Of a stretch of 64,000 nucleotides of DNA, positions 38,566 through 49,644 are shown in pieces. The notes beneath the pieces were generated by a model, which made no database searches, had not been told where the DNA came from, and saw only the letters and a program-made list of their open reading frames with translations. Source of the stretch: Volutella citrinella (Eukaryota > Ascomycota > Sordariomycetes > Hypocreales > Nectriaceae). The position numbers were made by a program, and so were the translations under genes. Numbering within the stretch: position 1 is the stretch's first letter; each line of letters begins with the position of its first letter. The stretch lies in the NCBI GenBank assembly GCA_034401135.1, contig JAWZSP010000009.1:1736001-1800000 (forward strand). Reading direction: 5' to 3'.

Positions 38566-41500
38566 GGTGATTTCGCAAGGCAGGACGACATCTTGGATAC
38601 AGTGGTGAGGCAGTGAGTCACGGAAAGAGAGCAGCAGACTCAATAAGAGAGAGTGAGGGTGTGGTGTGGTGAAGTGAAGGCGAAGAACATGACACCCATC
38701 GGCACTGCAACCGCTGTGCAGCTCCCATGATATCTCGGAACAGCGGCCTTGAGGTTGTGTGTTTTGTAAATTTGTTTCTTCCTTGGCCTATAGCCTCTAC
38801 CAGGGACTTGGGACAAAACTGCACCGGCCCGTGGGAATGAACTTGGACTGGATCAAGGGGTGTTGTTCTGCTCCGTTCAGTCAATTTGGATGAGTCGCCT
38901 TGAACAGCTTAGCAGAACAGTCGGGAATAGGGAACAGTCGTACTGGCTGGACTTTGGTCTGTATCTTATATCCAGCCACCTTCTCATATGGTCGCCAGGA
39001 AGCTTGGACTGAATGGGTCGTTGTCGTTGGAGACGAGTTGACGGCGTCGGCTGAGCAATCGGTCGGCTCGTTGGATTAGTGTCAAGCCAGAGACGAATAC
39101 GGTCGTCGAGATGTTCCATGGCTGGTTCACAAGGCGTATGTGCTGCGATGATGATTCCATCGCTCACCCGCATCATGGATCAAACAAGGCGTGGAATGGA
39201 GAGGCGAGTGATGGGCATTGGCCAAACAGCGACGGAGTGGGCCCAGGGAATGGTGGGGACATGACGGCGGGTTGGCCTTGGCGTGGACACTATTTTGGCT
39301 GGTACTAATTCATCGCCCTCTGCGTCCACGCTCTCAACCCAACAATGGGCGACTCTAGGGTAGAGCGCCTGCCTCGACTGCGTGCACCATCAACACTCAA
39401 CCAAGATTGTCTTCGGCTTGGAATACTCTTGTGTCGATGGCAATTTCAGCTTCAGACTGTCGAGTATGTTAGTGCAGCAGGGGAGTCTTGCCTTTCTGCA
39501 GTTGGGTCATGAGTGACACTTACTCAGCTGACAACAAAAACGGCATCAAGGCAGAAATGTTGAAATAAAAGAGGAGCATGGGCTAAGGGAAGCTGATTGC
39601 TGCATAACAAACACTCTCATCATACCCAGCATCTACTTTATGGATGTAATGAGTTTAACTAGGGGCATCTGCTAATGCCACGGCCTTCAGGAGTCACCCC
39701 ATGAGGAAGTGCCTAGCCCTGCCCTGCTTGACAAATGATTTCAGGCTACCTCGTCGGTTTGCATCACTGGCTTTTCTACAGAGGCAGAGAGCCCAGGCTC
39801 TCGACATGACTTCTGTGTAAGTAACAAGACAGGCGAGCTACCTCGTCGTCATCACAGCTGCCCATGTTGTGGTTGTCCGGCCGGGTCTGGAAGGAGAACC
39901 GAAAACATATCTCACACATAGTCGCAGGGATCCCCCATGACGGTATAGACGGTAAATTGAAGAAAGGGACTGCATGTGATGCTACTGAACAGGAGGGCCC
40001 ACGGCAGCCGCGACGCCCAAGACAATTCAAGTGTTAACAACCTGGCTGCTGGCCTCGATGCCGTGGCGCCGCACCCCGTATCCCACAGCTGACTTGACGT
40101 TCATGTGCAACCCGGTCCAGGGGGTTGCGTGGCTTGTGGAAGCAGGCCGTGAGATTAAAGTCTAAGAACCCGAGGGAATTGCTATGCATTGACGTCAAGG
40201 ATGGCCGGGACTCAATGGCGCCAAGTGCCCAAGGTATCTGGGTGTGATGACATTCACACCCGATCAAAACGCGGTCTCTATTCGTGACGTGAACAGGCCT
40301 GCCGACCTGGGCTGCGGGCTGCTGGACCCCTTCGATCAAACTCGATCCAACTTGCGTATCGCGGCACATTCCGAGACGTTGATACCACAACTACTGGATC
40401 TAGACAACTACGAAATCCGGAGGCTGGTACAGAATTCCAACCCCAACCGCACACGGGATTGCAGCAAACCAAACTGGACCGCGGTGCGAGCCAGAGTCAA
40501 GATCTTGGTGCAGTGAAATGAATGGCATACGAGTAAAATTAACCTGAATCAGCCCATGCGAGACAACCCGATAAAGGGTTGCCATGGAAGTTGCAGTACT
40601 GGAGCCAGGCCAGTATTGGCTTCCCAACAGGTCGGGCTGTTTTGAGACGATGGGCATGGAGAAAATGTTGAACAGGGTAGTGGATGAGCTTGATCAAACA
40701 CATGGGCCAGCCATCAAGGTCTGGATTCTCCTGGCTAGGTGAAAGCAATCTCAGCGCTCCTTTCTCCGAGAGCCCTGGTGATGGTGCAAGCTTGTGAAAT
40801 TTCTCCTCCCTTGTTCCTGCATGGGATGGCATCATGCGCTTTCAACTTAGCAGCCCAAGATAATGGATGATTGTATGGTAGGCCGGTAGAAAGAGGATGC
40901 GGCGATCGAGATAAGTGACAGTCGCGATACTTAAGGGGCTGGCCTGGATTGCGCACAGTGTCTCAAAACCTCCTCTGGTATCTGAACTGTGTTCACATGC
41001 CTTACGGCGTTAAGGAAGCAAAGAACCGTGGGGAAAGGATGCGATCAAAGCCGCGCGATGGGTGCGGCACGTCATGTTCTGATTGACGCGTCCGGGCTTG
41101 CAAATTCGCGCGTGCGGGTAAGGACAGATGCTGAAACAGGCGTCTCTATTGATGTAGGGCAGACAAGGGACCTTTGATGCCTCCTCACCTTGGAGACGAA
41201 AAGAACCAGAACAACAAACCAACTCGCTGGGTCATATGGCAGCGCTTGCATAAATAAGACATGATATGTAATCAGTGTCGGCTTGGTCTGTGTTGCTGGA
41301 CATGGAACTTGTCGTGGATGCAACCAGCCGCTGTCTGTTTCTGATCCCATACCAGACGGTTGAAACCATGCCACGACGCTCCAGGCCGGCGATATGAGGC
41401 TCACCCGCCTATGGTCCCCTGGCCTGGTGGGCCTGAACAAGCCCAACAGCTGCACGGGCACGGACGATGTGTTGCACTGACCATGGAGTTGGTGTCGAAT

Positions 41501-42226
41501 CGCGCCAAGCCAAAGGGGCTTGGGGGTGATTACGGACGGAGGATTAGGGCCATCTCTTTCCGTGCAGCGCATCTGAGACTCGATCGCCGATTCGCTCTAG
41601 TGTTGAAAACCACGAGGCGAGACATACACCACGGATCGAGCCATCAAGTCTCAGGTGGGCATCGCGGGGATGCCCGAGAATCACTAATAGAGTAAACAAA
41701 CGTTGGGCCTGAGGCATCAGGAGCCCATGATCCGGAAAGAGAGAGACAGCAGAGTCGAGAGCATTGCTGTCTCGTATTGCGATTGTCCATGGTGTGGCGG
41801 TCCGCCGTGCCACCCCCTTGGGACAGATATAGAGGGAGGCTGGCCCTAACTCCGGGACCAGGGACATGACGTTGCTGTCGCGCGTCATTGGCCGGTCAAA
41901 GCACTCTGATTGGTGCCTGAAGCGCATTCACCACCGGAATGCAAGGGGATTGGGAGGCTGCGTCGGATTCCCGAGGCCGGATGTTATGTCTGCGTCAGAT
42001 TCCCTAAACCATACTCTTCAGACAATAGTCCCATCGTGTTGTCCCAGGCAAATGACCTTAAGAGGGATCGGGATTCCAGTCCACCGCCATGAGTTGGAGC
42101 GAGCTGTTTCCGGGTAAGAGAGTAGTTGTGATTTTATATCCTGTCCGTTCGTTTTCCCAACCGCTCGGGCGGTCCAATCCTTTCCACAAACCACGCTCGC
42201 TTCTTCTCTGTTGACTTGACTTCATC
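38566..42226. other. Long intergenic region without a supportable gene
   Basis: 3.7 kb of normal composition. The open frames here (longest 166 codons, minus strand, about 41.1-41.6 kb) lack family features or convincing splice structure. TTTATATC at about 42,132 is a plausible TATA-like element for the gene starting at 42,227. No tRNA or rRNA seen. Confidence 0.5.
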
Positions 42227-45200
42227 ATGAGATTCAAGTCGTACTTGGTACCGGCTCTGGCGGCTCTGGTAACCACAGGGCGCTGGGCTGCGGCTCAAAC
42301 CGTGCAGCAGCAGTTCACTGCTGGCAACACGGTGCTTGTCAAGACTGTTCAGAACGATGTCAGCTCATTGTAGGTTGAACCAGCGGAGTGAAGAGACTTG
42401 AGCTGTAGAAGCTAACTCGAGGGCGTGCAGCGACTTGCAGACAAGCCCTGACGGGGAGCCGGCCTCGGTCCAGCTCAACCAAGTCCAACTGCCGAGCCAG
42501 ACCCCTGGGACAAAGATCGGACTCAGCTTTGTTTGGTACTCGTCGCATCTCAAGCTGGGAGGGCGTTGTACGGCACGACTGCTGTTTGGTGGCGTCGAAA
42601 CCATTACCTCGGTGGCCGATGTCAACGCCTACAATGTACGAGTGACTGCTTCTTCAAACACAACATACACCATCACGGAGGCAGACGTTGCGAACCCACC
42701 GTCGTTGAAGATTGAGATGAGCTGCAACCTCAAGGGCATGCATTTGAACCTGGGCGGAATCTCCCTCAGCGTCATCGATGCTGCGGCCATGGATGAGGCA
42801 GTGCGCCAAGCCCAGGTTGCGGCAGACAATGCGAAGGCCAAGGCCAAGCAGGCAGCTGAAGCCGCGACAGCAGCAGCGAGGTACAAGGGAGCAACTGACG
42901 ACGCGGCAACGGCAGCGCGGAAGGCTGCCGGCAAAGCGGCACAATGCGCGGCAAGGGCCAAGGCGGACGCTGATGAGGCAGACCTGGCGGCCAAGAATGC
43001 CGGCTCGGGAGACGCTGACTCGGCTGCAGCTGATGCGAAATCGGCATCCGACGAGGCAAAGGATCAGGCAGGACAAGCAGACGAGGCAGCAACGTCAGCA
43101 GAAGGAATCGCAAAGGAGAAGGGCGATGAGTACGACGACCTAGCTGCGCATCTCAAGGGGTTTGCCGATGACGCAGCGGATGCGGCAAACAAAGCCGAGG
43201 CAGCAGTGGAAAGGGCCAAGGCGGCGAGGAGTGCGTTGAGGCCAGCCGATACAATTGCAGCCAAAGATGAGGCGCAGAAGCGAGAGACCGATGCCACAGC
43301 CGCTGCGGCGAACGCTGAAAATGTGTCCACAAACCCGAAGAGCGACCAGGTAGTGGTAGACAGGGACAAGGCGCTCGAGGCAGCAGTCAAGGCCGACCAA
43401 GCCGCTGAACGGGCATTGCAGGCGCGTAAGAGGGCAGTGGCCGTGAAGAACGACAACGCAAAGAAGAAGACTGAGGCGGCCGCGGCGGTTGCAGCAGCAG
43501 CAGCGGAGGAGGCGAGGAAGTCCAAGGTGCAGGCCGACGACCACGCAGCTAGAGCAGTGGCAGCAGCAGCAAGGGCCGACGCGGAGAAGAAGGTGGCCGC
43601 AGATGCAGCAGCAACGGCCAAGGACGATGTAACGGCAGCCAAGGCCCAGGAAGCAGCCGACCAAGCAGCCAAAGCGGCGGACAAGGCTGGGGAAGATGCC
43701 AAGACCGCCCAGGACGCAGCGACTGCCGCCACAGCAGCCTCTGATGCGGCAGCCAAGGCGTCGGAGGATGCCCAAGCCGCACTGAAGGCCGCTAAAAAAG
43801 CCGCTGAGGGTTCTGAGCCAGCACAACAGGCCCTCGCTGAGGCCACTGAATCCGCGAGGAAGGCGCAACAGGCTGCCGACGATGCCAAAAAGGCCGAAGA
43901 CACGGCAAAGAAGGCCGCCGCCGACGCCAAACAATCTGCAGCAGACGCTCGTCAGTCGGCGAATGATGCGCAGAAGGCGGCATCAGACAAGAAGACGGCC
44001 GAGGATGCGCTAGCCAAGGCAGCCAGCGCCCTCCAGAACGCAAAGGACAAGGTCGATGCATTCAGCAACTCCGCGGCTGACATGGATCCGAAGATCAAGC
44101 AGCTTCTCGACACCGCCAAGCAGGCGGAGCAGAAGGCGACTGAGGCTGCTCAGAGAGCGGCTGATGCACCCACAGCTGGTCTCGCGCAACAGGCGGCGGA
44201 TGAGGCTCAGAAGGCGGCAGACGAGGCGGCAGCGGCCAAGAAGGAGGCGGAAAAGCTCTTGCAAGAGACCAACGACAAGATCCCCGACGCCCAAAAGGCC
44301 GTTGATGCTGCTGCGAAGGAGGCTGATGCTGCCAAGACCGGCACCGAGAACAGCACGCCCACGAACAAGGCCAAGGCGGATGAGATCTCTCAATCGGTCC
44401 AGGCTCTCAAGGATGCGCTTGACCAGGCCAAGACGCAGCTTGCCACCAACGGAGAAGGAGTCGGCGAGATTGGATCCAATGCCACCAAGGCGCAGCAGGA
44501 AGCAGATGCGGCAGCCGAGGCGGCAAGGAAGAAGAAGGCTGAAGAGGATGCTGCTGCCGCTGCCGCTGCCGCTGCTGCTTCGTCCGCCGCTGCCGAAGCC
44601 GCATCCATTGCTGCCGAGGCTTCTGCTTCTGCCGCCGCCGCCGCCGCCGCCGCTGCCACCACAACTGCTGATTCCAAGAAGCCCGAGGACACAGAGGTGG
44701 GCATCGAGGGTGAGACGCAGACCGGCCCCGCTACCGCTACTGCGGACACCACCGCTGCTGAGACGACCACCGAGGCGGCCACTGGTACGACTGGTGATGC
44801 CACTGAGACGGCTACAACCGACGCGGCCACCGGTGACAACACGGCGACGGATGCTCAGATAGCTGCTGTCACGACTACTGAAGACAGCACGGCGACGGAC
44901 ACGGCCGCTGACACGACGACTGAGGACAACACAGCGACTGACACCGCAGCTGAGACGACAACTGACACCGCAGCTGACACGACAGCTGACACGGCGACGG
45001 ATCCGGCCACCGGAACAGCAACGGATGTCGGTATAGCTGCCGTCACAACCACCGATGAGACCACGGCTGCTGAAACGACAACGGAGGCGGCCACGGAAGA
45101 CAACACCACGACAGACCTGGCGACTGACACGGCAGAGGCCACAGCTACAGATGCCACCATTGCTGCTGTCACGGAGACTGACCCGGCCACCGAAACGGCG

Positions 45201-47427
45201 ACTGGCCCAGCAACTGACACAACCACCGGCCCAGCAACTGATGACGGTACCACTACTGACGCAGCTACCGACACGACCACTGGTGCTGCGACCGAGCCGG
45301 CGACCGACGCTGCTACTGTGGCCATCAACGCAGCCACGGATACTGCCGCACCCACAGCTACGGGCCCGGAGACCGCCGAGGTCACCGACACGGCTACTGA
45401 TGGGGCTACTGACTCTGCGGCTGAGACTGCTACTGATGTGGTCATCAACGCAGTCACCGGTGCGACTACTGACACGCCGGCGGACACGACTACTGAAGAG
45501 GCTACCGACACGGCTACTGAAGCGGTCATCCCTGCGGCTACACCAGGTCCGGTCAACCCTCCGGTCAACCCACCAGGCCCGGTCAACCCACCGTCTCCGG
45601 CCAACACAGTTGCCAACTCGCCAGACGGAGGAAACGTCGCCCAGGTCACTTCCGAGCCCGTGCCGCCCAACACTGTCGACGTCGCCCAGGTCGATCAGAC
45701 GACGACGGAGGCAGGACCCGCACCAACCAACCCTCCCAAGGCCGCTGGCAACTTCGCCTACTTTGGCTGCCTCGGTTCCCAAGAGGGCTATGCTACCTTT
45801 GAGCTGGTCGCCTCGAGCGATGAGATGACCGTCGATATCTGCGCTGAGAGCTGCCAGGACAAGGCCTATGCTGGTGTCTACAAGACGTAAGAACCCCCCT
45901 TTCCTGAACCCAAATCTTCAGGACGAAGCAACTAACGACGAGACCACGTCTAGAAACTGCTATTGCGGCGAGTCTGTCAGCAGCACCAGCCCCGTCGGTT
46001 CGGACCTCTGCGACATCTTTTGCCCGGGCAACCCCTCGGAGATCTGCGGCGGTGAAGATAACGACAACACTGACACTTCGGAACGTCCTGGGTTGCTTCC
46101 TGCCAACGCCGTGCTGACCGTCTTTGCCAACGATGTGGGTATCGATATCGAGGGCGTAGGCGAGGTGACGACCGAGGACGCTGGCCAAACCGCGACGAAC
46201 GCACCGTCTCCCACGTCAGGTACTGGCCCTGGACCTGTTGTCATCAGCGAGGTCGAGGCCAGTGAAGCGCCCGTGGAAGGTAATGGCAACAAGGTCGACA
46301 ATGAACACTCTGGAAAGAAACATCATAATGGCAACGGCAACAACAGGAACAGCTACAACGGCAACGTCAACAGCAATAATGAGAACAACAATGTCAACAG
46401 CCACAACAATAATAACAACAACTGCAAAAACCGCAAGTACAACCCCAAGGGTGAGTACAACTCCAAGGGCGAGTGGAACTCCAAGGGCGAGTACAACTCC
46501 AAGGGCGATTACAACTCCAAGGGCGAGTACAACTCGAACGGTGACTACAACTCCAAGGGTGACTACAACTCCAAGGGCGACTACGGCAACGACGAATACT
46601 GCGAAGGCCCCAACGGCGGCAGCAACAACAACAACAATAACAACAACGGCGACGTCATTGTCAATGGCAACGTCAACGTTGAGCTCTGCTACGAGGGCCG
46701 CTGCTTCAAGCCGACCGATCGACTCATCCTCGCACCCGTGGAAGGCTCTGGCCGCGAAGGGGAGCTGGTCTTCGTCGAAGAGGAAGGCTCCTGGAACCCT
46801 CTCCGCTGCACAGGCAGCATCTGCCACGGCAAGAAGTTATACAAGCCTGATGTGTGCCACGATGACCGCTGCCCTACCTACACCGTGGTTGAGGCGGAGC
46901 GATGCGCCTGCGAGGGTGGCTTCCGGCTCACCAAGCCAGGCCAGGGAGGCCAGTCTGGCGGTGCTGAGGCGCAGAAGGAGTATGAGCAGTCTGAATCGAC
47001 CAAATCTGCTCCTGAAACCTACGGCGCATCGAATGAAGGGCCGGAGAAGGGCGCTCCGGGTGTTGAAGGCAATCCTGTTGCCGCCGGAAAGTATGCTGCC
47101 GGGGAAGCCTCCGGAGAAGCCAACGTGGCTGGGGCACCCAATGGACAAGAATCCAGTGGAGAAGAATCCAGTGGACAACAATCCAGTGGACAAGAATCCA
47201 AGCCTGTCACGCCAGAGGAAGCCGCCGTCAACGAAAAACCTGGCAGTGCTCCTCCCAATGCTTTGCCCCCGGCCATTCAAGAGGCCTCGGTAACTAGGAT
47301 CGCTGTCCCGCCTGCGGAGACGTCCCAAGTCCGACCACCAGTTGTCTACGCCGCAGAGGGCCCACGCCATACGGCCGAGAGAATGGGACTGGGAATGGCA
47401 GTGGCACTGGTATTTGCCTTCGCTTGA
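42227..47427 (+). CDS. Giant secreted Ala/Thr-rich WSC-domain cell-wall protein, GPI-like tail
   Basis: Three exons: 42,227-42,369, 42,431-45,886 and 45,954-47,427, giving 1,690 residues. The introns (61 and 67 nt) keep the frame, and the second lies inside the WSC domain. Order: signal peptide (1 to about 23); beta-rich domain (about 24-160); Ala-rich, Lys/Asp/Glu-patterned helical region (about 163-794); Thr/Ala-rich region (about 800-1,085) punctuated by I-x-A-V-T; Pro linker; WSC domain (about 1,154-1,232, FGCLGS to ICGGED) with its cysteines; Asn-rich stretch; eight tandem YNSKG[DE] units (46,438-46,581); a second Cys-rich domain (about 1,441-1,527); Ser/Gly repeats; and a hydrophobic C-terminus suggesting a GPI anchor. 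WSC domains bind wall glycans and occur in wall sensors and adhesins. There is no cytoplasmic tail, so a wall-bound adhesin or structural protein is likelier than a Wsc sensor. Confidence 0.85.
46438..46581 (+). repeat. Eight tandem 18-bp units encoding YNSKG[DE]
   Basis: In-frame 18-bp repeats (TACAACTCCAAGGGCGAG and variants) inside the WSC protein gene. The units are YNPKGE, YNSKGE, WNSKGE, YNSKGD, YNSKGE, YNSNGD, YNSKGD and YNSKGD. Such repeats are prone to copy-number change. Confidence 0.9.
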
Positions 47428-47677
47428 GACAACAAGGTTATGATTTCTTATGTTTTAGTCAACAACGTGTATCCGAGCCTCGTGTTAACAGGCCTGTTCG
47501 ATTGTCTTGTATTTAGAGTATATCAGTACGAGCAATACATGATTCATAGTTAGGAAGCTACTTGAACTGTTTCATTTGCGCCTTTAAAGTGAAGCATACA
47601 CACCCATCCATGCTAAAAGTAAGCTTCTATATTGGTTCTAGTCTCTGTATTCCAAGCAAGGTTATATATCGTGATGC

Positions 47678-49022
47678 TTAATTTCGTGAGATGGGCGACA
47701 AGATCTTGCCCGAACACTCCCCAAATCCGACAAGCTCGCCATCAACAGAACCGGCGTACCCCTGGATGATGATGGTGTCTCCATCGTCTACAAAGCTACG
47801 CGTCTCTCCACCTGTCAGCTGCAACGGAGTCTTCCCCCCCAGCGTTTGTTCCAAGATGCTGCCTTGCGTACCGGCCTCGAAGCCGGAAATTGTGCCAGAG
47901 CCAAGCAGATCACCGGTGCGTAGATTGCAGCCAGTGATTGTGTGGTGGGCGAGCATCTGGGGCCACGACCACAGCAGGTTCTTTGAGGACGTTTTTGAAA
48001 TGACAGTCGTGTTTCCTTTCTCAGCTAGAGAGGTACCGGTTAGCACAAAAGAAGCCCTAGAGGCGGCCAGCAAACTTACTTGTGAGAGAAACCTCCAACT
48101 TGATGTCTACAACATTATCCTTCTTCTTCTCCTTGAGGTACTCTTGCAACTCAACGTCATTCGGCAAGCCAGCCGTCTTGAACGGCTCCAGTGCGTCGGC
48201 GAGAACCACCCAGGCGCTAATAGACGTGCCAAAGTTCTTGGCATTGAACGGTCCTAGAGGAACGTACTCCCACTGCTGAACGTCTCTGGCACTCCAGTCG
48301 TTGACAAGCACGTAGCCAAAGATGTGTTCCTCGGCATCATCCACGCTAATGGGCTGCCCGAGAGCGTTTCCGCCGCACACAAAGATGCCTAGCTCAAGTT
48401 CAATGTCGAGCTTGGCACACGGCCTGAAGACGGGGACTGTAGCACCAGGAGCGGGAAGCACCTGGCCCCATGGGCGGTGGAGGGGAGTGCCCGAGACCAC
48501 GACGGAGCTCGCACGGCCATGGTAGGCGACAGGGACGTGGTTGTAGTTGGGGTTTAAGGCATTGGCCGGGCCGCGGAACAGCGTCCCGACGTTGTGAGCA
48601 TGGTTGCGCCCCGCAAAGAAGTCTGTGTAGTCTCCAATGGCCAGAGGAAGATGGTTCTGCACCTCACTGAGGGGAATCAAGGCTTCCTTCTTGAGATCCT
48701 CATTGCTTTGCAGGAGCTCTGGGTAAGGTGTGTCGGCCCGGAACACGTCGCGCAGGTAGTTGCGGACGGTGCGGTGGTGCGAGCGACCCAAAGCAGCAAA
48801 GGCATTGAGTGTCTGCTCTGAGAAGACGCTTAGTTGGCTGGCATCCAAACCAACGCATTTAGAAAAGCCTCCCTTCTGTGCAAAGGTGCGCACGTCGAGG
48901 GCTTGGTCCCCGACGGCGACTGCAACACGGGGCGATTGGAATCTGGCGCTGGTGATGATACCAAAGGGGATGTTGGCTAGGGAGAAGTGAGAGCCAGCAG
49001 GGATTGGGAGCCAGGACTTCAT
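47678..49022 (-). CDS. fahA: Fumarylacetoacetase (fumarylacetoacetate hydrolase)
   Basis: Two exons, 49,022-48,080 and 48,024-47,678, with a 55-nt intron (GTAAGT, GCTAAC branch, CTCTAG), giving 429 residues, the usual family length. It hydrolyses fumarylacetoacetate to fumarate and acetoacetate, the last step of Phe/Tyr and homogentisate breakdown. Seen: DYTDF with metal-ligand Asp134, the GRNHAHNVG motif with catalytic His141, KLDIELE with ligand Glu208 and Glu210, VNDWSARD with Asp242, and AKNFGTSIS with Lys262 and Thr266. These line up with the known active-site residues of mammalian FAH. It is divergent from homogentisate dioxygenase across 622 bp that hold two TCGGAA/TTCCGA dyads. Function is very likely; the symbol follows Aspergillus usage. 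Confidence 0.96.
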
Positions 49023-49261
49023 CTTGAAATGATATCGGGGGATGGGACAGGGATGCGTGTATCAGTCAGGCCACTGTGATTACTTCGTCTGTTTTAGGCC
49101 ATTGAATGTACGACTAGCTGGCCATACTTGTAGAAAAGGTAGGGGGGCCATGATCCCACGACGGATATGTCGTGCTCGGGCCGCCAGATCCCCCCCCGCA
49201 ATGTCCCTTGAATGATTCCATGCACATGTCTGGTGAATTCGGGAAGTGACATGATAGGAAG

Positions 49262-49284
49262 TCGGAATCGGTAGGCTGTTCCGA
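49262..49284. promoter_or_regulatory. TCGGAA-N11-TTCCGA dyad
   Basis: Inverted CGG/CCG-type half-sites, as expected for a Zn2Cys6 regulator. About 240 bp upstream of fumarylacetoacetase and 360 bp upstream of homogentisate dioxygenase. Confidence 0.55.
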
Positions 49285-49310
49285 GGAACCCGTGTCTTGT
49301 CGTTGGGCTG

Positions 49311-49325
49311 TCGGAAGGCTTCCGA
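49311..49325. promoter_or_regulatory. TCGGAA-N3-TTCCGA dyad
   Basis: TCGGAAGGCTTCCGA, a near-perfect 15-bp palindrome. A further TTCCG follows four bases later. Confidence 0.6.
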
Positions 49326-49644
49326 TGATTCCGCGGCCTCGGCAGCGGCTAGTGACAACGGCAAACCACAAGCTTCGAGATGTGACAGCTAGCCATGAGC
49401 ATATTAAGCCGAGTTATTTGGGAAGATACGATATGGTGACGCCATCAATGTACCGTGTCTCTACCGTCTCGTAGCGTTGAGCGACTACTACTACCTACTT
49501 GAATTCCTCTATTGCCGCCAGGGACCAAGCGAAGCCCATCATTTACATTGACGACTCACTTAGCGTCAAGTTAGCCACCCTTTATAGCGCCATCTCTATT
49601 GGGCCATACACACCTGTCCGTGGTTACTTTCACGTGCTGCCATC

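Larger units (their letters stand above)
49023..49644. promoter_or_regulatory. Divergent promoter of fumarylacetoacetase and homogentisate dioxygenase
   Basis: 622 bp separate the two start codons. The region carries two inverted repeats of the same half-site (49,262-49,284 and 49,311-49,325) plus an extra TTCCG at 49,329-49,333. This is a likely shared control region for both genes. Confidence 0.7.

Noticed and set aside
40368..40373. Single TTCCGA in the long intergenic region
   Set aside because: No inverted partner nearby. A lone hexamer is expected by chance.
41072..41572. 166-codon minus-strand open frame
   Set aside because: No family features, no conserved start context and no introns. 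Consistent with chance in GC-balanced DNA.
42778..44862. Plus-strand Arg/Pro/Leu-rich frames overlapping the WSC gene
   Set aside because: Frame-shifted readings of the same Ala-rich repeats, with no independent support.
42629..45782. Long open frames on the minus strand opposite the WSC gene (up to 590 codons)
   Set aside because: They arise from the GCN/ACN codon repeats of the Ala/Thr-rich protein read backwards. Composition is extreme and no domains or splice logic are seen.
47691..48990. Plus-strand open frames opposite fumarylacetoacetase
   Set aside because: Antisense shadows of a well-supported conserved gene.
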